The position numbers were made by a program, and so were the translations under genes. Shown here piece by piece: positions 1 through 8,671 of a DNA stretch of 64,000 bases; position 1 is the stretch's first letter, and each line of letters begins with the position of its first letter. The notes under the pieces are model-generated. The model was not told where the DNA came from, searched no databases, and was given only the letters and a program-made list of their open reading frames with translations. Source of the stretch: Hyphomicrobiales bacterium (GTDB lineage Bacteria; Pseudomonadota; Alphaproteobacteria; Rhizobiales; RI-29); the NCBI GenBank assembly GCA_016125495.1, contig WGLQ01000025.1:1-64000 (forward strand). The letters are read 5' to 3'.

Positions 1-44
1 AACGCGATACGCTCTTCCACCCGACAGCTCTCCTTGAAGGGCAT
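1..44 (-). CDS. IS481-type transposase, 5' end only (cut by window edge)
   Basis: Reading leftwards from the ATG at 44-42 gives MPFKESCRVEERIAF before the window ends. A start with Met-Pro-(Phe/Trp)-Lys-Glu followed by an Glu-Arg-rich helix is the typical N-terminus of IS481-family DDE transposases, which open with a small HTH domain. An AGGAG ribosome-binding site lies about 10 nt upstream of the ATG. Only 14-15 codons are visible, so the family call rests on that N-terminal signature and on known IS481 proteins, not on the catalytic core. Confidence 0.55.
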   Translation of the reverse strand, partial: MPFKESCRVEERIA

Positions 45-125
45 CGCTCGAATCTCCTGGTGATTCGAGCAAGTTGACCTGTCAGGAATGCTCCCGGTCT
101 ATGCTGTCAGGGAACTACCCGGTTC
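1..125 (-). mobile_element. Right end of a probable IS481-family insertion sequence
   Basis: The transposase fragment lies at its left, and its upstream leader runs to roughly 70-125. Within that leader the string TGACAG occurs twice on the minus strand (about 104-109 and 79-84). The exact terminal inverted repeat and any target-site duplication cannot be set because the other end of the element is outside the window. The boundary given is approximate. Confidence 0.4.
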
Positions 126-168
126 GTACCCGCGCCCTTCCCCACGCCACGGCCTCGCCCCCCCACCC

Positions 169-351
169 TCAGCTCTCGTGCGGCCCTTGCATCTGTCGGA
201 GCGCGGCCTCGATCCGGCGCCAGTCCTTCGCCGCATCCGGGCGGCCATTGCGCTGGAGTTCGACCGCCTTTTGGGCCGCGTCCGCAATGGCTTTGTTGCC
301 CCTGACGTCGAACAGCTTGCGTGCATGCTCGAGGATTTCGGTGGCGTGCAT
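169..351 (-). CDS. Small conserved hypothetical protein (60 aa)
   Basis: A 60-residue charged, helical protein starting MHATEILEHARKLFD and ending MQGPHES. The ATG at 351 has an AGGGAG ribosome-binding site 6-7 nt upstream; a longer in-frame reading exists, but its extra residues look like translated non-coding DNA. Sequences of this type (small soluble protein with an Arg-rich second half) are common as unnamed genes in Hyphomicrobiales. No domain is recognised. It lies between the IS end and the divergent recG gene. Confidence 0.6.
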   Translation of the reverse strand: MHATEILEHARKLFDVRGNKAIADAAQKAVELQRNGRPDAAKDWRRIEAALRQMQGPHES

Positions 352-840
352 GTCGCTCTCCCTTGAGTTGAGCGCAGGCCCGTCCGGTGACAGCCCCAAG
401 ATGTGCCGCTGCGCTCGCGCCCTCTGCGGGATCGCCCGTTCGCGGGCTCGCGGCAATGTCTGCTCGCGGCATTGTCGGCTCGGAGCACGATGGGCTCGTC
501 GCCCCGCCGGCAGGTCCTGCGGTTCTTGCGGTGCTTGGCCTGCAATGGGGCCAGCCGATCACGCCGATCAGTGGCGCGGCCTCGCCTCGGCCCATTCGGC
601 CCGCAAACAACCGAATGGCCGTGCCGGTCGCGATCGGAGCGCCGGTCGCGTCGGCAGGTCCGGCCCCTCATTCTAGCCCAACCGCCATTCCGGCGAAAGG
701 TCGCCCTCCCCCAGCGCCCCGCGCCCGCCCGGTTCCCGCGGGCGCCGCCGTGGTATAGGCATCGCACGCGGCCCGCCCGGCAACCGGCCGCACATGCAGC
801 CCCGGTCCGGCGGCCGGTGCCATCAGACGTCAGGCGAACG
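352..840. other. Non-coding stretch between a small gene and recG
   Basis: About 490 bp separating the divergently read 169-351 gene and recG. Reading frames here have shadow-like composition (Arg/Ala/Pro rich) and no ribosome-binding sites in front of them. I see a short near-repeat of GCTCG-containing units around 440-485, but no recognisable RNA gene or insertion. Promoters for both flanking genes presumably lie here. Confidence 0.4.
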
Positions 841-2952
841 ATGCGACCCGAAGCCCTCGATCCCCTCTTTGCCTCCGTGCAGTCGCTCGAAGGTGTCGGC
901 CCGAAGATCGCGGGGCTGCTGAAGCGCGCCCTCGCATTGCCGCCGGGGGTCGAGCAGGCCCGCGTCGTCGACCTCTTCTGGCATCTGCCGACCGGGCTCG
1001 TCGACCGGCGCGCGCAGCCGGCCGTCGCCAGCGCGGTACCGGGGGCCATCGCGACGCTGCGCCTGCGCGTTCTCAAGCACCAGGCGCCGCCACGCAATTC
1101 TCGCGCGCCCTACCGTGTGCAATGCGAGGACGACAGCGGGCGCCTCGATCTCGTCTTCTTTCGGGCCGACCGCACCTACGTCGAGCGGCTGCTGCCCGTC
1201 GGCAGCGAGCGCATCGTCTCCGGGCGCATCGAGGCCTATGGCGACAAGTTGCAGATGCCGCACCCGGACTATGCGGTCGCCCCGGAGAATGCCGCGAGCC
1301 TGCCGTTGCTGGAACCGGTCTATCCGTTGACGGCCGGCCTCGTCGGTCGCTCCGTCGCGCGCGCGATCGGCCAGGCGCTGACGCGCTTGCCGGCAATCGC
1401 GGAATGGCTGGAACAGGGGCTGCGCGAGCGCGAGGGCTGGCCTTCCTTCGCAGAGGCGCTGCACCGCATTCACGTTCCCCGAGAGGTCGGTGACATCTCG
1501 AACGTCGGCCCCAACTGGCAACGGCTCGCCTTCGACGAACTGCTCGCCAACCAGCTCGCGCTCGCCGTCGTGCGCGAGAGCCTGCGGGCCCAGCGCGGGC
1601 GGGCGATCTCGGGCGATGGGCGCTTGCGCGGGCGGATCGAGGCGGCGCTGCCGTTCCGGCTGACCGGCTCCCAGCGTCAGGCACTCGCCGAAATCTACGA
1701 CGACATCGGTGCGCCGCGCCGCATGCTGCGCCTCATCCAGGGCGACGTCGGCTCCGGCAAGACGGTGGTGGCGCTGCTCGCCATGGCGACGGTGATCGAG
1801 GCCGGCGCCCAGGCCGCGCTGATGGCGCCGACCGAAGTCCTCGCGCGCCAGCATGCCGAAACGATCGCCCCCCTCGCCGAGGCGTCCGGGCTGACGCTCG
1901 GGCTCCTAACCGGGCGCGAGAAGGGCAAGCCGAGACGCGAACTGCTCGCCCGCCTCGAGAGCGGCGAGATCGACATACTCATCGGCACGCACGCGCTCTT
2001 TCAGCCCGACGTCGTCTTTCGCGACCTCGCCCTCGCCGTCATCGACGAGCAGCACCGCTTCGGCGTGCACCAGCGCCTCGCGCTGCAATCGAAGGGTGGC
2101 GGCTATGGCGCCGATGCCCTCGTCATGACCGCAACGCCCATCCCGCGCACCCTCTTGATGACGCATTACGGCGATCTCGATGTTTCGCGGCTGACGGAAA
2201 AGCCCGCAGGCCGCAAGCCGGTCAAGACCGTGGCGGTGCCGATCGAGCGGCTCGAGGAGGTGATCGCCGGGCTCGGGCGCGCGCTCGCCGAGGGGGCACA
2301 GGTCTACTGGGTCTGCCCCCTCGTCGAGGGCAGCGATGCGAGTGAACTCGCCTCCGCCGAGGAGCGCCACGCCCATCTTCGCCAGCACTTCGGCGACCGG
2401 GTCGGCCTCGTGCACGGCCAGATGGCTGCGAGCGCCAAGGACGCGGCCATGGCCGCCTTCGCCGGCAACCAGACCCAGGTCCTCGTCTCGACGACCGTGG
2501 TCGAGGTCGGCGTCAATGTGCCCAATGCCACCATCATGGTGATCGAGCACGCCGAACGCTTCGGCCTCGCCCAGTTGCACCAGCTGCGCGGGCGTGTCGG
2601 GCGTGGCGACCGCCAATCGTTCTGCACGCTGCTCTATGCCCAGCCGCTCTCCGAGAACGCCAAACTGCGCCTGAAGACGATGTGCGAAACGGAGGACGGT
2701 TTCGTCATCGCCGAAGAGGACTTGAGGCTTCGCGGCGGGGGCGAGGTGCTCGGCACCCGCCAGTCCGGCACGCCGGAGTTCCGTGTCGCCCGCACCGCCA
2801 ACTTCGAGGAATTGCTTTCCATGGCACGGGACGACGCACGGCTGATCCTCGCGCGTGACCCGAAACTCGAAAGCGAACGGGGCCGCGCCCTGCGCACCCT
2901 CCTCTACCTCTTCGAGTGTGACGAGGCGATCCGCCTCTTTCGCGCCGGCTGA
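841..2952 (+). CDS. recG: ATP-dependent DNA helicase RecG
   Basis: Branch-migrating SF2 helicase that remodels stalled forks and Holliday junctions. The 703-residue length matches the family. An N-terminal wedge/OB-fold region (about 1-260) precedes the helicase core: Walker A GDVGSGKT at about 301-308, DEQH box at about 402-405 followed by RFGV, motif III TATPIPRT, and motif VI QLRGRVGRG near 581-589. The ATG at 841 (MRPEALDPLF) is chosen because homologues begin there; the frame stays open far upstream but that part is non-homologous. The ribosome-binding site is weak (CAGGCGAACG). It appears monocistronic. Confidence 0.97.
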   Translation: MRPEALDPLFASVQSLEGVGPKIAGLLKRALALPPGVEQARVVDLFWHLPTGLVDRRAQPAVASAVPGAIATLRLRVLKHQAPPRNSRAPYRVQCEDDSGRLDLVFFRADRTYVERLLPVGSERIVSGRIEAYGDKLQMPHPDYAVAPENAASLPLLEPVYPLTAGLVGRSVARAIGQALTRLPAIAEWLEQGLREREGWPSFAEALHRIHVPREVGDISNVGPNWQRLAFDELLANQLALAVVRESLRAQRGRAISGDGRLRGRIEAALPFRLTGSQRQALAEIYDDIGAPRRMLRLIQGDVGSGKTVVALLAMATVIEAGAQAALMAPTEVLARQHAETIAPLAEASGLTLGLLTGREKGKPRRELLARLESGEIDILIGTHALFQPDVVFRDLALAVIDEQHRFGVHQRLALQSKGGGYGADALVMTATPIPRTLLMTHYGDLDVSRLTEKPAGRKPVKTVAVPIERLEEVIAGLGRALAEGAQVYWVCPLVEGSDASELASAEERHAHLRQHFGDRVGLVHGQMAASAKDAAMAAFAGNQTQVLVSTTVVEVGVNVPNATIMVIEHAERFGLAQLHQLRGRVGRGDRQSFCTLLYAQPLSENAKLRLKTMCETEDGFVIAEEDLRLRGGGEVLGTRQSGTPEFRVARTANFEELLSMARDDARLILARDPKLESERGRALRTLLYLFECDEAIRLFRAG

Positions 2953-3059
2953 ATGGCGCGCGCCGTGGGGCCGAGCCGCGAGCGGGCGCGTGAAGTTGTG
3001 TCGTCTTCGCTTAGATGTTCGAGACACCAGCCATGAGGGACAGCACCGGGAGGCATGCC

Positions 3060-3575
3060 ATGCCGATCGCAATCCCAGAGGACAACAGGATCCTCTACTT
3101 CGGCCGCGACCGCGAGATATTCCGCTTCCTCTCGCACTTCCATCCGAGCCCGATCGAACTCGACGGAGCCGTCTGGCCGACCGTCGAGCACTACTATCAG
3201 GCACAAAAATCGCCCGCCCCGGACTACCGGGCCGCCATTCTCGGCGCCGCCACGCCGGGTCGGGCAAAGCGTCTTGCAGCGCCGCCTGGAGCCCCGCGAC
3301 GCATCTCCAAGGATTCCTGGTTCAAGGCGCACGACACATTGCCGCGCCCCGACTGGCACGACATCAAGCTGGACGTCATGCGGCGCGCCGATTTCGCCAA
3401 ATTCACGCAGAACCCGGACCTAGGCGCACTGCTCCTTGCGACGGGCGATGCCGAGTTGATCGAAGATTCGCCCTCCGAGCCGTTCTGGGGCACCGGTCCC
3501 GATGGCGCGGGCCAGAATTGGGCGGGCCGGGTGTTGATGGAGATCAGACGCGCAATGGTTGAGCCGGCCGCCTGA
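3060..3575 (+). CDS. NADAR / YbiA-like N-glycosidase family protein
   Basis: A 171-residue protein with the NADAR (DUF1768) fold: the early motif FLSHFHPSPIELDG, the core WPTVEHYYQAQK, and the terminal PFWGTGPDGAGQNWAGRVLMEIR. Family members hydrolyse riboflavin-biosynthesis intermediates (YbiA) or remove ADP-ribose from guanine in DNA (NADAR proper); this sequence alone does not choose between them. The ATG at 3060 has a GGAGG site 5 nt upstream; an in-frame start 45 nt earlier is less likely. It follows recG by about 105 bp on the same strand. Confidence 0.88.
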   Translation: MPIAIPEDNRILYFGRDREIFRFLSHFHPSPIELDGAVWPTVEHYYQAQKSPAPDYRAAILGAATPGRAKRLAAPPGAPRRISKDSWFKAHDTLPRPDWHDIKLDVMRRADFAKFTQNPDLGALLLATGDAELIEDSPSEPFWGTGPDGAGQNWAGRVLMEIRRAMVEPAA

Positions 3576-3649
3576 GCGAGGGCCATGCAACGCGGGCCTC
3601 ATTGCCGGCCACCAACACTTGGAACCGCCACGCCAGCGGGCGCCGCCGC

Positions 3650-4150
3650 CTATGCCTGCGCGCGACCGATCTCCTCAAGCCGCTTCTGCAGGGTGAGCTT
3701 GTCGAGGCTCGCCAGCGGCAGGTTCGTGAAGATCGAGATGCGGTTCATCATCATCCGGTAGGTGTCCGAGAAGGCGAACCGAACTTCGGCCTCGGTGCCG
3801 GTGGCGGCGGCCGGATCCGGCACCCCCCAATGGGCGGTCATCGGCTGACCGGGCCAGACCGGACAGGTCTCGCTCGCGGCGCTGTCGCAGACAGTGAAGA
3901 CGAAATCGAGTTCGGGCGCACCGGGGCCGGAGAACTCCTCCCAGCTCTTCGAGCGCAGCGCAGAAACATCGTGGTTCGCCCGGCGCAGGAGATCGAGCGT
4001 GTATGGGTGAACCTGCCCCTTCGGCTGCGAGCCTGCCGAAAAGGTCCGGAAACGCCCCGATCCCACGCGGTTGAGGATCGCCTCGGCGATGACCGAGCGC
4101 GCCGAATTCCCGGTGCAGAGAAAGAGGACGTTGAAGACACGGTCACTCAT
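3650..4150 (-). CDS. arsC: Arsenate reductase of the low-molecular-weight phosphatase type
   Basis: A 166-residue LMW protein-tyrosine-phosphatase-fold reductase. The P-loop CTGNSARS (C12 to R18) is the catalytic Cys-X5-Arg motif, and the later Cys pair in VFTVCDSAASETCPVW matches the resolving cysteines of thioredoxin-coupled ArsC. It would reduce arsenate to arsenite in the cytoplasm. No arsR, acr3 or arsB neighbour is visible, so it is a stand-alone copy. The ATG at 4150 starts MSDRVFNVLFLC, the usual family start; a longer in-frame reading upstream adds residues without homology. Confidence 0.88.
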   Translation of the reverse strand: MSDRVFNVLFLCTGNSARSVIAEAILNRVGSGRFRTFSAGSQPKGQVHPYTLDLLRRANHDVSALRSKSWEEFSGPGAPELDFVFTVCDSAASETCPVWPGQPMTAHWGVPDPAAATGTEAEVRFAFSDTYRMMMNRISIFTNLPLASLDKLTLQKRLEEIGRAQA

Positions 4151-4289
4151 CGCCGGCCTGCCTCCGAACTGGCGCCGATGACCCCGGCCCCGCGAACCGG
4201 CAACGGCGAACCATACGCAATCGAGATGCGCGCCCGCTAGCAGCTTCACGTGATACTTTTGTGAACACCGGCCGACGGCGCCGAAGGCC

Positions 4290-4931
4290 TCAGCCCGTCT
4301 TTCGCGCGATCCAGGCCGCGAGCACCGGCCCGTAGCTCGCCATCTCCTCGGCGACCGCCGGCTGACGCGCCAGATGCGCGAGGTACGATGTGACGGTCTC
4401 GGGCCAGACAACGGCAAAGCCCATCACCGACGCCAGCCCGTTCACCCATGCCGCGGTGATCGGATAGCCGCAGTCGCCGAGTGCCAGCCCCGGTCCAGGC
4501 GGCGCATGCCGCAGCACGTCGCCGAGCTGGTCGACACGGGTCTGGATATCGGCCGCGATGGAGGAAATCGCCTCGCGGTCGACCGGCCGCTTGCCGACAT
4601 GGGGAAACAGCCTGCGGACGGCCGGCTCGAGGCGCGTGTCGTGATGGCGCGAGCGGGCCCGCACCATGGCGCGCGCCGCCGGGCTAGCGGGCAGCATGGC
4701 GGGCTCGGGAAAGGTCTCCTCGAGATACTCCGCGATCGCCTCGCTATCGGCGATGAGCAGGTCCCCGTCCCGCAACGCCGGCAGGTTGCCCGCCGGCACC
4801 AGCGCTTTGTATTCCGGCGACCCGTAGCCACCGGGCGGCTCGAGTTCGCTCCACTGCAAGCCCTTGTGCCGCATCACGATGCGCAGTTTGGCGCAGTAGA
4901 GGCTCTCGGCGATGGCATACATCTGCAGCAC
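4290..4931 (-). CDS. Glutathione S-transferase family protein
   Basis: A 213-residue GST: an N-terminal thioredoxin-like domain (about 1-77) with the glutathione-site motif ADSEAIAEYLEE, then an all-helical C-terminal domain. The GTG at 4931 is preferred because a GGGGGAGG ribosome-binding site sits 8 nt upstream; an ATG at 4922 is the alternative. It lies 31 nt downstream of the periplasmic binding protein gene on the same strand, so they are probably co-transcribed, although a functional link is not evident. Confidence 0.88.
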   Translation of the reverse strand: MLQMYAIAESLYCAKLRIVMRHKGLQWSELEPPGGYGSPEYKALVPAGNLPALRDGDLLIADSEAIAEYLEETFPEPAMLPASPAARAMVRARSRHHDTRLEPAVRRLFPHVGKRPVDREAISSIAADIQTRVDQLGDVLRHAPPGPGLALGDCGYPITAAWVNGLASVMGFAVVWPETVTSYLAHLARQPAVAEEMASYGPVLAAWIARKTG

Positions 4932-4962
4932 GTCGAAAGCCTCCCCCGCGATGCGCGCCGAC

Positions 4963-5739
4963 CTACTCGGTCAGCTTCCACTTCTTGGCCAGTTCGTCGA
5001 AGAGACCAGCCTCTTTCTTCAGCGTGATCCAGGTGTTGACGTAGTTGATCCAGACTTGGTCGCCCTGCGGCATCAGCATGGCCACCGGCGTGCGTGCGCG
5101 TGGCGCCGCGACCGGCACGATCTTGAGCGCCGGATATTGGGCGACCAGTTTGAGAGCCTCGATGTTCGAGGTGATGTGCGCATCGGCCCGTCCGGACAGA
5201 ACCTCCTGAAAATCGCGGGCCGGAGCCTCGACGATTTTCTTCTGGGCGTTCGGGAAGAACTGCATGACCTGCTTTTCCTGCGTCGTCCCGAGGGTCGCGG
5301 CAACGGTCACCTCGGGCTTGTCGAGGTCGGCCCAGTCCTGGAAGCGATCGCCGCTCTCGACGCGCACGAGCGGCACCGTTGCGAGCGCGAAATAGCTCAT
5401 CGAATAGCCGGCGGCCTTGGCACGGGCCGGCGAGATCGATGCCGAGCCGGTGATGTGGTACTTGCCGGCGGTGACGCCGTTGACCAGCGTCTTCCAGTCG
5501 GTCGCGACGAATTCCACCTCGACCCCGAGGTCGGTGGCGAGCGCGGTCATCACGTCGATGTCGAAGCCGGTATAGCTGTTGGTGGCCGGATCCTTCATCG
5601 TCATCGGGTTCCAGTCGCCCGTGGTGCCGACGAGAAGCTTGCCGCTACTGAGAATCTGCTGGAGCACGGAATCGGCCTGTGCCGCCCCGGCCGTCGCCAG
5701 CATCGCGATCGCGGCGACCGCCGCCTTCAGGAATTTCAT
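4963..5739 (-). CDS. Amino acid ABC transporter periplasmic substrate-binding protein
   Basis: A 258-residue type-3 solute-binding protein (SBP_bac_3). A Sec signal peptide (about 1-22, cleavage after AGAAQA) precedes the GKLLVGTTGDWNPM opening and the YTGFDIDVMTALATDLG motif typical of polar amino acid binders; the end KKWKLTE is also typical. The ATG at 5739 has a GGAGG site. The gene is divergent from the ATPase/permease pair at 5877-7390, with a 137-bp shared intergenic region, so one regulator could control the whole transporter. The ligand cannot be told from sequence. Confidence 0.9.
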   Translation of the reverse strand: MKFLKAAVAAIAMLATAGAAQADSVLQQILSSGKLLVGTTGDWNPMTMKDPATNSYTGFDIDVMTALATDLGVEVEFVATDWKTLVNGVTAGKYHITGSASISPARAKAAGYSMSYFALATVPLVRVESGDRFQDWADLDKPEVTVAATLGTTQEKQVMQFFPNAQKKIVEAPARDFQEVLSGRADAHITSNIEALKLVAQYPALKIVPVAAPRARTPVAMLMPQGDQVWINYVNTWITLKKEAGLFDELAKKWKLTE

Positions 5740-5876
5740 GTCGACCTCCCTCGAATTGACCGCGGCATGATCGAGCAATCCTGGCACCCGTGCAATGGGA
5801 TAATCCGATTGCATCGCCCCCGCGCCGGTCGTTAAGTTCGCGGGCACAAGAAGCGGCACCGGCAAGGGGCGAGGGC

Positions 5877-6626
5877 ATGGGGGCGGCTGCGGCGCCGGTC
5901 ATCGAGATCGACAAGGTCACCAAGCGCTTCGGCGACTTCGAGGCCCTCAAGGGAGTCTCCCTGAGTATCCAGGGCGGTGAGCGCGTGGTCGTTTGCGGGC
6001 CCTCCGGTTCCGGCAAGTCGACGCTCGCGCGCTGCATCAACGGCCTCGAGGAGCACCAGACCGGCACCATCCGAGTGAACGGCGTCTCGTTGGACGGCTC
6101 ACGCACCAGCCTCAAGAAGGTGCGCGCCGACGTCGGCATGGTCTTCCAGCAGTTCAACCTCTTTCCCCATCTCACCGTGATGGAGAACCTGACGCTCGGG
6201 CCGGTGCGCGCGCGCGGCATGTCACGCGAGGCGGCCCGGGCGCTCGCGGCGCGCTATCTCGAGCGGGTGCACATTCCCGAGCAGGCGGAGAAATATCCGC
6301 GCCAACTCTCGGGCGGCCAGCAGCAGCGCGTCGCGATCGCCCGCGCACTGTGCATGGAGCCGAAAATCCTGCTGTTCGACGAACCGACCTCGGCCCTCGA
6401 TCCCGAGATGATCAACGAAGTGCTCGACGTCATGGTCGAACTGGCGGCGAGCGGCATGACCATGCTCTGCGTCACCCACGAGATGGGCTTCGCCCGCCGC
6501 GTCGCCGACACCATGGTGTTCATGGACCACGGCGAGATCGTCGAGCGGGCCCCGCCCGAAACCTTCTTTACGGCTCCGCGCAGCGAGCGCTGCCGCGCCT
6601 TCCTCGAACGCATCCTGAAGCACTGA
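5877..6626 (+). CDS. Polar amino acid ABC transporter ATP-binding protein
   Basis: A 249-residue ABC ATPase: Walker A GPSGSGKST at 41-49, Q-loop in MVFQQFNLFPHLTVMENLTLGP, signature LSGGQQQR at about 144-151, Walker B ILLFDEP and switch His in VTHEMGFAR. The sequence around the Q-loop and VTHEMGFARRVAD marks the GlnQ/HisP amino acid group. The ATG at 5877 follows AGGGGCGAGGGC. It is 11 nt upstream of the permease gene and divergent from the binding-protein gene. Confidence 0.95.
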   Translation: MGAAAAPVIEIDKVTKRFGDFEALKGVSLSIQGGERVVVCGPSGSGKSTLARCINGLEEHQTGTIRVNGVSLDGSRTSLKKVRADVGMVFQQFNLFPHLTVMENLTLGPVRARGMSREAARALAARYLERVHIPEQAEKYPRQLSGGQQQRVAIARALCMEPKILLFDEPTSALDPEMINEVLDVMVELAASGMTMLCVTHEMGFARRVADTMVFMDHGEIVERAPPETFFTAPRSERCRAFLERILKH

Positions 6627-6637
6627 GAAGGCCCATC

Positions 6638-7390
6638 ATGCCGCGCCGCGCCCTCGCCCTTGCCGCCACCCTCGCGCTCCTGCTGCCGCTCGCCGGCTGC
6701 TCGGGAAGCTGGGGCTGGTACGTCGTCGACCCGACGACGAAGGGGGGCATGGTCAACCTCAAGTTCATGCTCAGTGGCCTGCAGTACACCATCCTGCTCT
6801 CGCTGACGGCGATCTCGATCTCGGTGGTGCTCGGCCTGCTGGTGGCGCTGCCGGGCCTTTCGCGCAACCGCTGGCTCCGCGGCCTCTCGCGTGGCTACGT
6901 CGAACTGGTGCGCGCGGTGCCGATCCTCGTTTTGATCCTCTGGGTCTATTACGGTCTGCCGCCGCTCACCGGGCTGGCGATCAGCGTGTTCTGGGCGGGC
7001 GTCATCGCTCTCGCGCTCTCCGACAGCGCCTTCGAGGCCGAGATTTTCCGCGCCGGCATCCAATCGATCGCCAAGGGCCAGTACGAGGCCGCGCACTCGA
7101 TCAACCTCGGCTATGCCGACACCATGCGCTTCGTGATCCTGCCTCAGGCAATCCGGCGGATCCTGCCGGCGCTCGGCAACCAGCTGGTCTACATGCTGAA
7201 AATGAGTTCGCTGGTCTCGGTCATCGGGATGCCCGAACTGACCCGCAAAGCCAATGAACTGGTCGTGACGGAATACCGTCCGCTGGAAATCTACACCGTT
7301 CTGGTTCTGGAATACCTGGTGCTGATCCTCATCGTCTCGGCCGGTGTGCGCTGGCTCGAGCGACGCCTGCAGACCGACGAGCGCGGTTGA
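6638..7390 (+). CDS. Amino acid ABC transporter permease with N-terminal lipobox-like segment
   Basis: A 250-residue inner-membrane permease of the HisM/GlnP type: five or so membrane segments after residue 40 and the EAA loop (AAHSINLGYADTMRF...LPQAIRRILP) at about 150-176, which docks with the ATPase. Unusually the first 21 residues form a signal-like helix ending LLLPLAGC, which resembles a lipoprotein signal peptide with Cys at position 21. The start is fixed by a GAGAAGG site and an 11-nt gap from the ATPase gene. Confidence 0.9.
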   Translation: MPRRALALAATLALLLPLAGCSGSWGWYVVDPTTKGGMVNLKFMLSGLQYTILLSLTAISISVVLGLLVALPGLSRNRWLRGLSRGYVELVRAVPILVLILWVYYGLPPLTGLAISVFWAGVIALALSDSAFEAEIFRAGIQSIAKGQYEAAHSINLGYADTMRFVILPQAIRRILPALGNQLVYMLKMSSLVSVIGMPELTRKANELVVTEYRPLEIYTVLVLEYLVLILIVSAGVRWLERRLQTDERG

Positions 7391-7436
7391 GCGAGCAGGA
7401 CCGTAAGGGCGCTCGGGTGGTCGTGAACGCCGGCCC

Positions 7437-8450
7437 CTAACGGCTGGCGGGATAGGGACGCCCGGTGACCGGATCGACCCCGGTCAAGCGCCCCGCCTCC
7501 TCGCGCGAGAGGGTCGGCAGAGCGCCGGCAGCGCCGTGCGGACCGCCGGACGACGGGCCCGCAGCCGCAGGCTTGACGCCCCCGGCCGGAGCGGCCTGCT
7601 CCCCGCCACCGCGCGGACCACGCAGTTTCGCTACCATCGGATTGTCGCTCCGCGAGGTCGGGCCGGTCTCGCCCTCGGGTGTCGTTCCGAGCGCTCCATC
7701 CTCCTGCCCGCCCTCGCCTCCGCCATCCGACGGTCGCGGGAACTCGGGAACGACGAGGCCCGCCGAGATCACCATCTTGGCCCCCTCCTCGACGCTCATG
7801 TCGAGCACGACGATGTCCTCGCGTGGCACGAACAGCAGGAATCCCGAGGTCGGGTTGGGCGTCGTCGGAAGGAACACACTGACGAGCGGCGTCGGCCCCT
7901 CCCACTTTTCGGCGATTTCACCTGTGGTGTCGGTCGATATGAAGACGATGCAATAGAGCCCGCGGCGCGGGTATTCGATCAAACCAACCTGCTGGAAGCT
8001 CTGGTTCGACTGCGAAAGAACCGTCTCGAAGATCTGTTTGAGACCGGCATAGACGCTGCGCACGACCGGCATGCGCGCCAGCATGCTCTCGCCATAACTG
8101 ATCACCGTGCGACCGAGCAGGTTCGCCGCCAGCGCACCGATCATCATCAGGGCCACGGCCGCGAAGATGAGACCCGCGCCCGGCACCGCGAACGGCAGAT
8201 AGGTGTCCGGCAGATAGCGCGTCGGAATGAGCGGCTTCACCCAGGCATCGACGACGTTGATGAACCACCAGACGATGTAGAGCGTGATGGTGACCGGTCC
8301 GACGATGACGAGCCCGGTGAGGAACCAATTCCGCAGCCGAGCACCCATCCGCACGCCACCGCGTTCGGCCTCGGCCTTGCGCCTCGCATCCGCCTCGGCC
8401 TTCGCCTTGTTCCGCGCCCCGCCGGAACTGCTACGCTTCCAAGTCGACAT
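7437..8450 (-). CDS. DUF502 family integral membrane protein
   Basis: A 337-residue protein. A charged Ala/Lys/Arg-rich N-terminus (1-33) precedes the DUF502 core: membrane segments in NWFLTGLVIVGPVTITLYIVWW and in AAVALMMIGALAANLLG, then the hallmark MPVVRSVYAGLKQIFET, YPRRGLYCIVFIST and PNPTSGFLLFVPREDI. The C-terminal 90 residues are low-complexity (Gly/Pro/Ala) and probably unstructured. The function of DUF502 is unknown. The ATG at 8450 has a GGAAGG site. The gene is convergent with the ABC permease 46 bp away. Confidence 0.9.
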   Translation of the reverse strand: MSTWKRSSSGGARNKAKAEADARRKAEAERGGVRMGARLRNWFLTGLVIVGPVTITLYIVWWFINVVDAWVKPLIPTRYLPDTYLPFAVPGAGLIFAAVALMMIGALAANLLGRTVISYGESMLARMPVVRSVYAGLKQIFETVLSQSNQSFQQVGLIEYPRRGLYCIVFISTDTTGEIAEKWEGPTPLVSVFLPTTPNPTSGFLLFVPREDIVVLDMSVEEGAKMVISAGLVVPEFPRPSDGGGEGGQEDGALGTTPEGETGPTSRSDNPMVAKLRGPRGGGEQAAPAGGVKPAAAGPSSGGPHGAAGALPTLSREEAGRLTGVDPVTGRPYPASR

Positions 8451-8671
8451 CAGCCTTCCCGCACCACGACGCGCATTGGCTCGCCAGTTCCGCCGCGGAT
8501 GTTTCGTCAGGACCGATCCGACCGGCAACTTCGGCGTGGTCGATCCTGCCTCTCGGGCACGCGCATGGCCTCGGCCAACGGCACCCGCGCGGCCAAGCTA
8601 GCAGGACGGCGCGCGCAAGCAAGTCGGCCCGCACCACCACCCTGAAGCAGGCCCGTAAGCCACACCCTGGA

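Noticed and set aside
403-840. In-frame 146-residue extension in front of RecG
   Set aside because: Arg/Pro-rich with no homology to RecG and no ribosome-binding site; RecG homologues begin at MRPEALDPLF.
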